Assembly (NCBI GenBank): GCA_027924645.1
Contig: BSBN01001021.1
Span: forward strand, 10,142,689-10,206,688
Origin: Cunninghamia lanceolata
Taxonomy: Eukaryota > Streptophyta > Pinopsida > Cupressales > Cupressaceae
Direction of reading: 5' to 3'
DNA: 64,000 nucleotides
Positions within the stretch are counted from its first letter, which is position 1. Every line of letters starts with the position of its first letter. Shown one piece after another: positions 1-12,220 of this stretch. The notes beneath the pieces are model-generated. The model was not told the DNA's origin and did not search any database. It was given only the letters and a program-made list of their open reading frames with translations. The translations under genes were made by a program, and so were the position numbers.

Positions 1-1020
1 GATCGATTACCGCAGCCCCGTAGCAGTCTCAAAATGAAGTGGCGGGCTGGTAGTATAAATTTAAGTGGCATATGATACTTCACCGTAGTCCTATGGTAGT
101 CAAGAGAATAACCGGCAGTATTGTGGTAAGACGGAGCAAAGGAAAATAGTACACCGTGCCCTCGCAGTGGCCTCAAGTGAGGCTTTTGGTATGGTAGTAT
201 AAGGAGTATAAGTTATGTAAGTTTTGAATATTGAGGCCCCATGATAGTTTCAATGAAGGAGTGCAGTAGTGAGATGAAAGGCTTCATGTGATGTTTAGTA
301 TACCACAGTCTCGTGATGGTCAAAGAAAAGGTTTGTGGTACTCTGGCAGGGAACAAGTCAATAAACATAATGGTATCGCAACCCCACAATGTCCACTCCC
401 TCGGTGTGCGGTAACGCAGCAAAGGTTAAAATAATGCAGGTTACACCCTGCCCCGCAATAATGACCTCACTAGGTCTGCGGGGTAGCAGTAAATGGTAAC
501 CGATAAAAGATGACTGCCAAGTGTTCTCCTACCATCCCACAGAGCAAAAAAATTGACTTTACAGTACTGCGCTGAGCATTGGATGCTGGAGTAATAGCAC
601 CGCCGCCCTGCAAAGGCCATCATTTATGGTGGTGGGTGTGCGGTAATCATTGAAATGACTACAAAATTGGTGAAATATTTTTTCCATCTGATCTATGATG
701 ATCAACAGACTGTGTTTGAAGTGATTTAAGCATGCAGATTTGCTCAATCTTTGCACGAACCAGAGTAAATGGCAAAATGACCAGCTTCATAGAAAAATAA
801 AGCCTGAAATTACCTTGTATTTCATCATTCAAGCAAGTGCAGTGGTGATCCTAGACGGTGAACTCAAGCTTTGAAGTGTGTTCTATGAACTTCATTCAAC
901 TAGGTAAGTCAATTTCATCATCCTCTTCATAAAAGTTGATACTCAGTTGGTATTTTTTTATAAATTAGTTCAGTAGATCAAAAAAATGTCAAAACCCTAG
1001 TTCATAAAAGTATCAACACA
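1..1020. other. Non-coding leader of repeat copy 1
   Basis: The first 780 bases are richer in GC than their surroundings and are studded with short variants of GCGGTAA, GCAGTAGT and CCGCAGT. The short ORFs here are chance readings. From about 780 the DNA turns AT-rich up to the first ATG of the long ORF at 1,021. The same leader precedes the ORF in copy 2 (11,207-12,220), so it belongs to the repeat and could be its promoter/5' UTR or part of an LTR; I cannot tell which. Confidence 0.6.
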
Positions 1021-4000
1021 ATGGCAACCAAAAAATACGAATCCACAAGTAAGAAAGCTGAGTCCTCTGCCCCTAAAGAAAATAAGTGGTCCCTTCAACA
1101 ATCGCTATTAGACATTTTTCCAAATGCACTTGACAAGGGGTATAAGAAAACATTTAAGGATATAGTAGAGGATTGTCGAGATGCCAGGGTTCTTGTTTCT
1201 GGTTGGAGTCTATTTTGGTATTTCTGTGGGAAAAAAGATGGTCAAGGTCTTGTTACCAACCCCTAGAACCTAAATCTGGCAAAACTTGTAGTTCCAAATA
1301 TGTTTTTTGATGTTGAACTGATCAGAGTATTGGCACAGTGCTACAATCCAGCCACCAAGATGGTTAGATTGCCTAATGGGTCACCATTGTTAGCATTGGA
1401 TAGAAATGTAATTATTGATTGTTTCATGCTTAGTAAGCAAGCCCTCACATAGGTTGACTTTAAGAAGAGTGAACAAGAATATAAAAGCCTCAAAAAAACA
1501 AACAAGAATGATGAATTGCCCATGTACACAAGAAATCGGGCTAATAACAAAAGAATTGAAATTCCATCCACTATTGTTGAGCCTTTTGTTGTTGATGATT
1601 TTGCTATTTATTTCAAGAGGACATACTTTTCTCTATGCCAGGTGCTGGGTATTGATGCCAAAGACAAAATGCCTATGGATTTGATGATGATGGCCATGAG
1701 GATTCAGAATCCAGAGGTGAATATTGAGTATGATTTTGCATCATATATTGAAAAGAAGTTGCATGATGGTCTATTGCAAATCAGAGAAAACAAGAAATCC
1801 CTTGATTTCAAATACTATTCCTTCTTGTGTCAATTGATACAATATCATAATAGGGGAAAATAGCCTAGAAAAATAGATTTGAGTATGATTGACCAGAAGA
1901 GGCAGAGGTTGCCCACACAATGCTAGTGCTACAAATAGGATATTCATTACAAGAATTGTAATTATGTAGTATTCCATGATGAGTTTGCAATTAGAATAAT
2001 GAATTCACTTGGTTTCCCTTCTCCCAGATTGACCAAAGAAGTCAGAGAGATATTGATGCCTCTTTCTCATAGGCTACCACAAGGTCATAAGCATAACTTT
2101 GCTGATTGGTTTTTCTTTCCAGACCATACAATAATCAGAGTTTATGGGTGTACTCAACCACCCCATGTGTTGCCAAAGTTTGTGCCAGATAGAATTGCAT
2201 TCCTTGAGTTCATGTGGAAGATGCTTTAGATTGAGAAGGATGTGATGAAAAAGGCAAAGAATGACAATTTCCTTCCTGATTCTACTATGTTTGGTGATTG
2301 GTCAGTTGGTTTAGACACTTTGGAAGAGTTGCAGGCCTATTTGAAAGCTAAGTATTCTTTGAAATTAGGGACCGAAAGAGTTTATGATCTAGAGGGTCAC
2401 ATGAATTTTGTCAGGCAAGTCATTCTTACCAGAATGGGGGTATCCCATCAAATCAATTTTGATGAGGATGTCATAAAAAATTGTGTCACTTTTGATGAAG
2501 TGTATAATAGAAAGAGGAAATGGGAAATTGTAAAAGGATTGAGGATGACAGGAGAAAGAAAAACCCTAATTTTGAAGGATTTTTTGTTGATGAGAAGGAC
2601 CCCTTGAAGAGAATAGATATGGTCATTGATAATTTTAAAAGAATATATGACAAGTCTGAAAAGGAGCCTACAAAGGCTAGCAAGCTCCAAGTCAAGAGGC
2701 CACCAGGATTTGTAATTCAAGAGCCTGCCCCTGATACAATGTCAGTTCAAGATCCTACAGTTTCTGATTCACCTCCTCCCAAAAGGCAAAAGACTGATGA
2801 TGTTTCTCCATTGGTTCCATATGAAATGACTGAAGGAGTTGGAGATACTGAGGAGGTGGCCAGTATTCTAAAGCATATGGGCGATGAAGAGGAAGTAGAT
2901 CAACCACTGGTTGGTGAAGAAACAGAGGCCCACAAACTTGAAGCAAGAATGGAGGAACAAGGACAAGGTGACCTAGAGTTACAAGAAGATGAAAGGGTCG
3001 TTGCCTCAATGAGGTTCATGGAGGATGATGATTTGATATATACTCCAGAATTCAAAGACTTCTAGTTGAAAATAAAGATGAGGGAGTTTGAGGAGAAAGT
3101 TGAGTTAAATAACATGGGTACTGATGAATCACAGCATGACCAAATTGTGACCCAAACTTTAAAAGAAATGAAGATTGATGAAATAAATGTTACCCCTGAG
3201 GAGGCTAGACAATTGGTCTTGAAGAGTAATATGCTAATCATCCCTGGCCTTAAATTGAAAAAAATGTTTCTATTGGACCAAGTAAGGAATCAGGATGACC
3301 CCATGATGGTCTCAGAATTTGATTATGAGGATGGTGTCAGTGGTTGTGGGTTCAACCCAAAAATAGAAACTCTAGCAGTATGGGCCACATAGAAAAACAC
3401 CAACAAGCCAAGATTACTTGATGTAGTCCAAGAGAAGAAGGGGACAACCATAGTAAAAACATTCCAGGATACATTAGTTCTTGAAGCAGCCACTCTTACC
3501 ATGCACTCTGCAATGTTCACTCAAACTGTTGTCAAAAAGTTGGAGCAAAGATTGCATGATTATGAGAAAACTCAGATTGAGTTGAATGATGAAGTGAACA
3601 AGTTGTATCTAGAAAATGTCAAACTCATGCAACAAATGAAGGGTACTAGTTCTTCTCAGAGCTAGGCTATTGTGCAATACCAAGCCCTTGTGCCACAAGA
3701 AACCAGTGATGCTACAGTGCCAATTGAGCATTTGAATGCATTAAAATTGAAGTTGGAAAAGGAAATTGAAGAATTGAAAGAGCATAATGAGAAGACAAAG
3801 GATGAAGCCAGATTGAAAAATCTTGAAGTATTTGAAAAAATTTTGGAATACAGAGTAAAATTGGTTGATGACAAGTTGAAAGATGTGCATGAATGCTATT
3901 CCTCCTTATCTCAGGCCATTGGTCAGTTGAAGGCCAATCTTTTTGTTTTGGACCCAATATACAAGAAATGGCAACCTACAGACCATACATTGATGACTTT

Positions 4001-4475
4001 GTGCAAGGTTCTACAAAGAGACCCAGGTGCTCCGGCTTCACTCAAGCCAATTGAGAAGATGGTGAAAATGATCCTGGATGAATTCCAATATCTCAATGGT
4101 GAGGGCCAAAACATGCAGGCAAAGATTGATTCTTTTGCCACATTCAAGCATCATTTTATTCCTTCCATTTTGACAGAAGATTAAAAGATCAAAGATTTTG
4201 ATGCATGGAAGAATGAGTTTAGCCAGATAGTTTTTCAAACCATTGATTTCTTGAAAAAGGATGACAACATAAATACTCTCAATTTCAATGTTATTCTGGA
4301 TAGGGTGATTGCCCTAGATGTTGGATATGCCAAGTTTGTCATGGATGTCAAAGTGCTATTGGACAAAAGATGGAAACATCACCAGGCCAACCTGCTCCAG
4401 ATTCAAGAATATAAATGGCCTAGTGATTATGTTATTTTCCATTTGGAACAAAAATATCTTGTAGCTGAAGAGTGA
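1021..4475 (+). pseudogene. Broken ORF of unknown family (NLS, acidic middle, coiled coil), copy 1
   Basis: I do not recognise this family. One reading frame runs from the ATG at 1,021 to about 2,535. After a one-base loss in an A-run (four A here, five in copy 2) it continues in the next frame to the TGA at 4,473. About ten in-frame stops interrupt it, nine of them TAG; copy 2 has a sense codon at most of these places. The implied product is about 1,150 residues. It has a lysine-rich N-terminus, a globular half with conserved W, C and H residues, a basic NLS-like motif (PPPKRQKTDD, near 2,783), an acidic stretch (near 2,880), and a charged coiled-coil region (3,730-3,960). It may be an extra ORF of a giant LTR retroelement, since a polypurine tract and LTR start lie downstream at 7,431. 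There are no gag, RT or integrase motifs. Confidence 0.7.
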
Positions 4476-5572
4476 TCAGGTAGGGGAGCAATGAGCATCA
4501 TGTTGGCATCAATAGGCACCATCAAATCTTGAACATCATCCTTTTTGTCTCTTTCTATTTTTATGCTTTCCAATTTGTATTCAAAATATAATTGGTGGTT
4601 TTTTTAAGACTTGTCGAAAAAGTATATATTATAATAGCTTGTATCAAGGGGTGGGTATTTGAAAAGAAATTTTTTGGAATGCGAAAGGTCTGAAGCTTGT
4701 AGCTTCCTTCACCCCTATAAGAAGGAAACTGAGACCTTGGGAAAGCTCTCTGGGAATTTTTATTTTTAAAAAAAGACATTGTAAGTCCTGATCTTTGAAG
4801 CATATCAACATAAAGTTACATTTCTCTGGTGCCATTACTTCTAGTTCTCAATTACGTACATTGATTATCTTTGATACTTTATCTGGCTGTCTCCATATTG
4901 CATTTTCTTGGTTATTTGAATTAACATATCAAGGGTATGCTTAGTTCTTCAAAACACATTTGTTGTTTTGTGTGATTTATTTGATTTATTTGATAGAGTT
5001 TTGACTTTGTAATGAAGCCTTGAGTTTAAGGTAGTGAGATCTCAGGTTAAGGAGAAAATATTTCCATGGTCAGTCAAAAGGAGCATAATGCGATATGGGT
5101 AAAAGAAAACCAATATTTCCCCTTTTGTTTACAATAAAGAATTAGGTCAATGAGACATGTATATGCTCTTTTAAGCTATTAGATTAAGGATTGTATGTGA
5201 TTGTTACAAAGGTTGATTGTCATAGTAAATAATGGTGTAAAGAGTTTAAAAGGTAGCAATAACCAATCACTCAAAGAGCAAAACAATCACCAGTCTGAGG
5301 TAGTCTTCTTCTCACAAGGCAGTCATCATTCACAAGGAGAGAGGACAGTGGACTAGGCAGGAGGGCTTCATTTATTCAAGAGGGCAGTTAGCAAAAATAG
5401 TGGATGTGCAAGAAGATCAAACCCTAGGCAAGTTTATGCAATGCATATAGGATTACAATTCCTATAGTTCATCTGCAATATCAAAAGAGAGCTTATTTTA
5501 TAGAAAAACCAACGACTCTAAAAACTTTAAGCTAGTTCAAATTGCAAATCAAGAAGCAACAGAATACCATAT
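4476..5572. other. 3' non-coding part of repeat copy 1
   Basis: About 1.1 kb with no supported gene. It matches 15,672-16,765 of copy 2, so it is part of the repeat. Its last ~150 bases correspond, on the minus strand, to intron sequence downstream of the captured clathrin exon. Confidence 0.6.
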
Positions 5573-5681
5573 TTGGCTGTGCACCCAGCTCAATCACGTG
5601 TAACTTTGAAGTGAGCTGCCCTCTAGTGATTGTTTTTGAAGCAAAGGAAATAAGGATGGAAGGATTTTCATTGCCTGCAAC
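5573..5681 (-). pseudogene. Clathrin heavy chain exon fragment (copy 1)
   Basis: On the minus strand this 109-base segment encodes the N-terminal propeller segment containing NENPS, ISFA and LHVI, which is typical of plant clathrin heavy chain, the coat subunit of endocytic and trans-Golgi vesicles. A good acceptor (TTTTTCTGTAG) precedes it. The donor that reads AGGTATGG in copy 2 (16,766) reads AAATATGG here, so it is destroyed. Only this exon survives in copy 1; the adjoining exon seen at 17,008 in copy 2 is cut off at about 5,822. It is a gene fragment carried by the repeat, not a gene. Flanking intron sequence is present, so it was acquired as DNA and not through mRNA. Confidence 0.82.
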
Positions 5682-5822
5682 CTACAGAAAAACAAAATCA
5701 ACGTTAGGAAACACTCCGCAGATTTTAGAGACAAGATGAAAATGGAAAAACAACAAGAAAGAAGCATCTGATATGCTAGAGAAAATAATCTCAAAGAGTG
5801 GAAGATATTTTTACCTTAAATG

Positions 5823-7430
5823 AAGTACACTTTATCCCTTTGATTTAGCATTCTGAAAGGGGCATTTTTAAAGTAGGGCATATTTTTCCTTTGCGACATA
5901 GTCCTTGGAGATCTTCCATCTTCCAACATTGGACTTCTATCCACAATCCCTTAATCTTTCCATCCAATTCATCTCCCATCCTTGTTTCCATATTTGGCAT
6001 TGTCTAGTCACTGGTTATCATATGTAGACAACCAATCCCATCCTGCAACAAAGATCAAAAGACTACCCAAAGAAAAATCCAAATCCAATCATGATCCTCA
6101 AAAAGTAATCCATTCAAATGCAAGAAATCCAAATCCATCACATTATCTAGTATACCATCATATCAATGCAATCCAAATCAATACCAAAATGCAAACAAAA
6201 CCATCAACCATGTCCTTAGTCTTGCTCAGTTCTAAACACATCATCACGGATTTAGGATATATCATTCCATCATCAACCTCCCTTGCATATATTGTTGCTT
6301 GGAGGTACAACAAAGCCAATCATCAGGATATATCTTTTCAAATCTACCAGTTATCATTATCATTATCAAAATTAGGTTCTTAGCTTGACTAGGGGAAAAA
6401 TCTTGTTTTCTATTCTTGCATAAATGCTTGTATGTGTTGTTTGCTTGATGGGTTTATCTTTTTTTATTGTATCTGTAGAAGTTCTTGTAGTGTATCATGA
6501 CAACATCATGGTCTTCCATATAATGGTGCCAAATGTCATCCATTAATTAGTGTTAAGATAACTATGGAGCATAGTCAGAATCAGTTGGTTAATGAAATTC
6601 AAAGAGTTTATCGATCCCACGGGGTGTGAATTTATGATAAACATATATAAATTATTGTGCACCAAATTACATCAAAAGTTTTAATTGTAGATGTGGACAA
6701 TTCGGAAAATAAAAATTTGGAAAAAAGGCTAAGTAATATTTTTTTACTTGCTTGCAACTTTATATTTTTGGGTCAGTCCTTTACACATTTGACACATCAT
6801 CATCATGATCCCTTATATCATGATGCATAATACCTATCTTATAATAAACATAAGGTTTCTCATAGTAGTTGGTACTTTATGCAAATTTCATAAGCATGTA
6901 CATTTTCTTTCACACCCCATCATATCCACCTAGCCTTTCACCATCATTTCAATCTTGGTTATCTAAAAATTTAAATAACCCTTTCATTCCTTATCTTCTA
7001 TCCTTCCATTTTATTAACATTCATCATTCATATTTAATTTCCATCTCTCTCTTTTCCATTATTTTATAGATTTTCATCTTCAATATCCATCCTCTAACTA
7101 ACTATCTTCTCATTTTTACCAACCCCCTAATCTTTTTCAGCCATCCCTAATTATATTGTCCCCATTTCATCCATTTCGAAAGTAGACCCATTTTCTTCTA
7201 ACTTTCTTGTCCTATCAAAGGGGCATCCCTAAACCCAATCATCCAAAATCAAGGTTGACATTCTAAATCCAAAATCCCTCCAAGCATTAAGTATCAAAAC
7301 CAATAATCATTCAATCAAGCTTAAAATCAAAATCTCAATGCTTGGGGCATGTTATCACCAATGTTATCCCAAGTGCACATATCTACTTTCTTTGAAATGG
7401 CATTGCTTCTTATAGTTATAATGCCATTTC
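5823..7430. other. AT-rich non-coding DNA before a polypurine tract
   Basis: No convincing gene. The ORFs here are short and pyrimidine-rich. Because a polypurine tract and LTR start follow at 7,431-7,445, this may be the 3' untranslated part of an LTR retroelement whose body lies to the left. That would place repeat copy 1 inside that element. Confidence 0.45.
7394..7430. repeat. Short inverted repeat abutting a polypurine tract
   Basis: TGAAATGGCATT and AATGCCATTTCA form 12-base complementary arms around a loop of about 13 bases. The right arm runs directly into the polypurine tract at 7,431. Confidence 0.65.
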
Positions 7431-7444
7431 AAAGAGGGGCAAAA
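7431..7444 (+). promoter_or_regulatory. Polypurine tract of an LTR retrotransposon
   Basis: AAAGAGGGGCAAAA is followed at once by TGTAGACAC. The same purine tract precedes the 3' LTR of the Tat element at 32,466-32,479, followed there by TGTATACAC. By analogy it primes plus-strand synthesis and marks the start of a 3' LTR on the plus strand. Confidence 0.75.
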
Positions 7445-7531
7445 TGTAGACACTTAAAATCAACACATCCTAACATCACATTTAACACCACTTTTAACAC
7501 CTTCCTAAGCACACTGTAACCACATTCATCT
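7445..7531 (+). mobile_element. Left 87 bases of an LTR, interrupted by a CACTA insertion
   Basis: It starts TGTAGACACTTAAAATC directly after the polypurine tract, resembling the start of the Tat LTR. It stops at TCT, immediately before CACTAGTA. LTR-like DNA resumes at 46,273 after a second TCT. Confidence 0.6.
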
Positions 7532-8000
7532 CACTAGTACAGAAATAACAATATATGACTGAAAAAACTACTAAAAACTGCTTATAAATGACCAAACATG
7601 GTCACATGACCATTTGTAGTTTATTTCAATCATTTATAACACGACCAAATTGATGACTAAACCATTTTTAGTCATTTACTGGTTGTTTTGATTGATCTAT
7701 TTGGTAGTATATTTAGTCATTGATTATTGTAATCTGGTCACTTATTTAGTCATTTTTTATTCACTGATATATTTAGTCATTAATTTAGTCATTGATTGTT
7801 GTTAACTGGTCACTTATTTAGTCATTTTTATTCACTGATTTCTGTCCATTGGTAGTGTATTTAGTCATTAATTTTAATCATCATTTTGATCAATTTGGTA
7901 GTATATTTAGTCAATTTAATTATTAATTGATGTCAATTAATAGTATATTTAGTCATTTTAATCAAGGGGAAGAAGCATCACCACAAAATCACATCAACCA
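7532..8000 (+). repeat. Left CACTA terminus and subterminal TTTAGTCA array
   Basis: After the CACTAGTA terminus, variants of TTTAGTCATT and GACTAAA recur about a dozen times between 7,600 and 7,960. Such subterminal arrays are typical transposase-binding regions in CACTA elements. The right terminus at 46,061-46,269 has the same motif. Confidence 0.65.
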
Positions 8001-9757
8001 TTTTGAAGCTTGCACAATGAAACAACTTTGTGAAGGTAAAAACATCTTGTTTTATTGATAAAAATGCTTACAAATAGCATACAGATTGGAAAATAAGTTA
8101 CAATGCTTTCTCTTTGCTAAAAAAAACTTCATGGTTACAATACATAGCTCAAAGAATGAGCAAGAAATTGATTTTTTGAGTATCACTGAGCATAGAAGCA
8201 CAAAGACATTCATAGATGTCTTCTTCACAAATCCATGATTGTCCCATGAAGCTCACTGTCCTAGTTCAAGATCACACTGTCATCTTTGTAGAGATCCTGT
8301 CTCATGCACCCAACTTGCTCTAGTTCATAAGATGCCACTGTCAATCATTACCTGTAGCAATAAGCTATCCTTATCTCTGATGAGTGTCATCTTTGGTAGG
8401 ATGCCTCAATTGTTATGGACTATTATTCAACATTGCCTTATGAATAGGCTATGCATTGTCCTAGTCAAACTTATAGCTTCTTGAAATGCATTGTTCAATC
8501 TCTTGTCAACCTACTGTCATGCATTTTCTATTTATAAAATAACAATGCCTCATGACTACCACTACCTAGCTCATTATTCTAGCATGCTTTCACTTGTACT
8601 TTGCCTCCCATCAACATAGAATACTGCTCCTCTATTGAATGCCTTGACTACCTTTGATATCACTGTATCTTTTCCAAATTCCCTGAAAATAGTTCATCAC
8701 TAATACTATTACCTAGGTATGCACTCTATGTCATCTGCTAGACTGTTACAAGGTCACACAGTCCATCATTGGTCCTATCACTTATCACATCACTATCATG
8801 AACAATTGTCATATCATATCATCACCTGTAATGTAGAAATCAACATCCCATTATGATATTATTGTTGTAAAATATCTGTGTCTTGGCAGATAGCTCATGA
8901 TAACCCTCAACCTTGTTGTTGCTCACTTGTACCAACTCTATGGTACTGTCCTAGGTGTTCATGCATATAACATGAAGACTCTTGACTATCATGAGATTTG
9001 GCACTATCAAATGCATACTAGAAGGCTATCTCCTTACCCCTTTAAATGCCTCTTGAGACACTAACAAGATTGTAACCTTTGCATAGTTCTTCTCATTGAC
9101 TCTAAGATTATCTTTTAATGTTTGTATGATCACTATCTCTTGCATGAATCTCTGCCCCTTGAAAGTCACTTGTAGGTTTTCTTCATGCATAGTTGAAAGC
9201 TCTTTCATAGATTGTCCTTTCAATCCTCACTGTCATACATCCTCGTTTGCAAACATATTCACTCAAATTTGAGGAGTACTTCTACCATGGTCATAATTAT
9301 TTTGGAAACACTATTATTGCCATGATGCTATTTATCAGGACCTTCAATTTGTGTTTCTAGGTTAGATTGAAACTGTCCAATCTCTTCACACTCTTCTCAC
9401 TATATTGTTTCAAACGTCCATGTGTCTTCTACTTATGGCTCTCAGTGTAACCCTATCATCCATTGGTTTTTAAGTGCTGCTCAACCTCAAATGACTATCA
9501 CTACCTTTTGAGAATGTCCTCTTATTCCTTTACAGTCATATCACTATCATAATCATTCCTTGTGGGTGAAACCATGGTACTAAGGATTATTGCAAACAAC
9601 AAAGAGAGGACCTGCAAAGAAAAAATATAGTTTTTAGTACTCGATTAATGATTTTTTTAAAGTTTTCCCAGTTGGACCATAATGAAAAATCTATAGAACA
9701 TTATCAATAAGAAAGTAACAATTGTTGGACTTGATAAAGAAGATCATAAAAAAAGAT
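8001..9757. other. Non-coding CACTA interior rich in CACTGTCAT/CACTATCAT
   Basis: No supported gene. The sequence has scattered copies of CACTRTCAT-like words, nearly all on the plus strand. The same words recur at 34.1-34.7 kb and 42.6-43.2 kb, on either side of the gag-only LTR element. Confidence 0.5.
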
Positions 9758-9910
9758 ATGCATTCAATAAAATTTCCTTTGAAGTATATGGAAGCCTTGA
9801 TTCCTTCAGATATTGTAGTTGCAACTACCCTGGTAGACATGTATGCAAAATGTGGAACCATGGACAAGGCACATGAACTGTTTGATAGAATGCCTCAAAA
9901 AATGTGGTCT
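9758..9910 (+). pseudogene. PPR gene fragment 1 inside the CACTA element
   Basis: It encodes part of a PLS-type pentatricopeptide repeat: VDMYAKCGTMDKAHELFDRM, followed by P-Q-K. PPR proteins bind organellar RNA. After MPQ an A-run appears one base short, so the expected NVVSWTT continuation (as in the minus-strand PPR copy near 57.4 kb) is out of frame. Nothing upstream or downstream continues a PPR array, so this is one captured motif. A close duplicate lies at 10,738. Confidence 0.75.
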
Positions 9911-10737
9911 CATGGACTACATAGTTGCAAAACTGGGCTTGAACTTTCCAAGTTGTGGGCCCCCTTCATGGTCTACAAAGTCCAGGTGACATAGTAAGGC
10001 CAGCCAAAAAGAGACTCAATAACACTGATGATGTTTTTCCTTGTTTGTTCTAGGAATTTATTTCATAGGGGAGAGAGGGTTTTAACTAACAAAAAATGTA
10101 ACAAACAACAAATTGGAAAATGGTTTAAACTTTAAAATTTAATACAAAAACATATTTTTTTTATCTTTGTCTGTAAATTTTTATCAAGCAACTGTTAAAC
10201 TATCTATTTCAAACACATTTAATTGTGACTTGCACAAACCTGTCCTAGCTCCTTGTTTAGATTTGATGTTCGTGCCAACGTAGGAGTGTTGCTTTCCTTA
10301 TGATACATAAGTATATCTTTAGTGATGAATTGAGTAGACTGGATAAACTTTATCATCTAAATGGCATTAAAAAACAATCAAGTCAAAGATAGAAATGCAG
10401 TTTTAAGAAAATTAAAGTGGTTTCAATGTTAAGCATATTTGAATATCAAATAGAATTTCAAACTTCATTAAACAAGAATTCTTACCTCAATTGACATATA
10501 TAGTAAAATAGGAATAATGGTTGAATATAATGTCACAAGGGACAAGGGTAAATAGTGTAAGAGCAACAACCTGTGTAATGAGGTAAGATGAGAGAAATGA
10601 GAAATTTACACAGAAAGAAGTTGCCCATTAGCTAAAAGAAGAAAACTCAATAGCCTTTAAAATTTCTAAATATCTAAATTGTCTTTGTGGCTTCAATTTA
10701 AATAGTTGATGTTGTGCCAATATAATAAAATCTAGAG
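9911..10737. other. AT-rich non-coding DNA between two PPR fragments
   Basis: I see no gene, repeat array or RNA gene in these roughly 830 bases. Confidence 0.5.
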
Positions 10738-10905
10738 TATTGCTTTGGAACAGGGTATGGACATCCATCAAAGCATGAAGGATAGAGGAATTTTGTCAGA
10801 TATTGTAGTTCCAACTGCCCTAGTAGACATGTATGCAAAATGTGGAACCATGGACAAGGCACATGAACTATTTGATAGAATGCCTAAAAAAATGTGGTCT
10901 CTATT
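10738..10905 (+). pseudogene. PPR gene fragment 2 inside the CACTA element
   Basis: It begins with LEQGMDIHQSMKDRG, the linker typical of seed-plant PLS-class PPR proteins, and goes on through SDIVVPTALVDMYAKCG to LFDRMPKK. The same motif, nearly base for base, is at 9,758-9,910 about 1 kb upstream. The frame is lost in the A-run after the proline of MPK. Its closest visible relatives are the minus-strand PPR pseudogenes at 54.5-57.5 kb (compare MEQGMDIHQGII at 55,268). It is a captured or transposed gene fragment, not functional. Confidence 0.75.
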
Positions 10906-12220
10906 AGGACCATTCAAAATTCTCATAGTCCCACTTGGTTTCATGCAATTTTCCTTCCATAAATCCATCTTTGGGAACCATATTTCTTTTAAAATTATTC
11001 TAGGAGTCATTCATAAGCACCCCATACCAAGTCCATGTGAAAGATATTTGTATTTTTTACCATTGATGTGTTTTTGTTTCTCACCGCAGTCCAACAGGTC
11101 ACTCAAAAGGTCTTGGCGAGTGTGCGGGAACCAAGGATAACAAGGAAGTAGTTATCACTATCCCGTAGCATGAAGAGATTGCACTTGTGTCATCACGATA
11201 TGCAGAGATTAATTACCGCAACTCCACAGTAGTCTCAAAACAAAGTGGTGGGCTGGCAGTATAAATTTAAGTGGCATACGATACTTCACCATGGTCCTGT
11301 GGTAGTCAAAAGAATAACCAACAATAATGCGGTAAGGAGTAGAGGAAAATAGTACACCATGCCCCTATGTTGGCCTCAAGTGAGGCTTGTGATATGGAGG
11401 TATAAGGAGTTTAAGTTATGTAAGTGTTGAATACTGTGGTACACGATAGGTTCAATGAAGGAGTGTGGTAGTGAGGTGAAAGGTTTCAAGTGATGTTTAG
11501 TATACCACAGTCCCTCGATGCTCAAAGAAACGGTTTGCAGTGCAGTGGTAGGGAACAAGTCAATAAACATAATGGTACCACGACCCTGCAATGTCTACTC
11601 CCTCGGTGTGCAGTAACGCGGTAAAGGTCAAAATGATGCAGGTTACCCCACTTCCTCGCAACAGTGACCTCACTAGGTCTACGGGTAGCGGTAAATGATA
11701 ACCGGTAAAGATGACTGCCAGGTGTTCTCCCACCATCCCATGGAGCAAACAAATTGACTTTGTAGTAGTGTGTTGAGCATTGGATGCTAGAGTAATAGCA
11801 CCATCACCCCGCAAAGGCCATCATTTATGGTGGCAGGTGTGCTGTAATCATTGAAATGACTATAAAACTGGTGAAATATTTTGTTTGTTTGATCTATGAT
11901 GATAAACAGACTATGTTTGAAGTGATTTAAACACACAGATTTTCTCAATCCTGGCATGAACCAGAGTAAATGGCAAAATGACCAGCTTTATAGCAAAATA
12001 AAGCCTAAAATTCCCTTGTATTTCCTCATTCAAGCAAGTGCAGTGGTGATACTAGATAGTGAGCTCAAGCTTTGAAGTGTGTTCTATGAACTTCATTCAA
12101 CTGGGTAAGTCAATTTCATCATCCTCTTCATAAAAGTTGATTTTCAATTGGTACTTTGCATAAATTGGTTCAGTAGATCAAAAAACTGTCAAAGCCCTAG
12201 TTCATAAAAGTATCAACACG

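Larger units (their letters stand above)
1..5822. repeat. Long dispersed repeat, copy 1 (5' end outside window)
   Basis: This block is collinear with 11,207-17,013 (offset about 11.2 kb) over its non-coding leader, the long broken ORF, the 3' non-coding DNA and an antisense clathrin heavy chain exon. Similarity is high by eye throughout and stops right after the shared bases near 5,811-5,822, where copy 2 continues into another clathrin exon and copy 1 does not. Copy 1 is therefore the truncated version. No terminal repeats or target duplications can be assigned because its left end lies before the window. Confidence 0.9.

Noticed and set aside
1021..4475. Unknown ORF as a gag protein
   Set aside because: It lacks the FPRSL/EWF gag core and zinc knuckle found in the two gag regions of this window, so no gag call is made.
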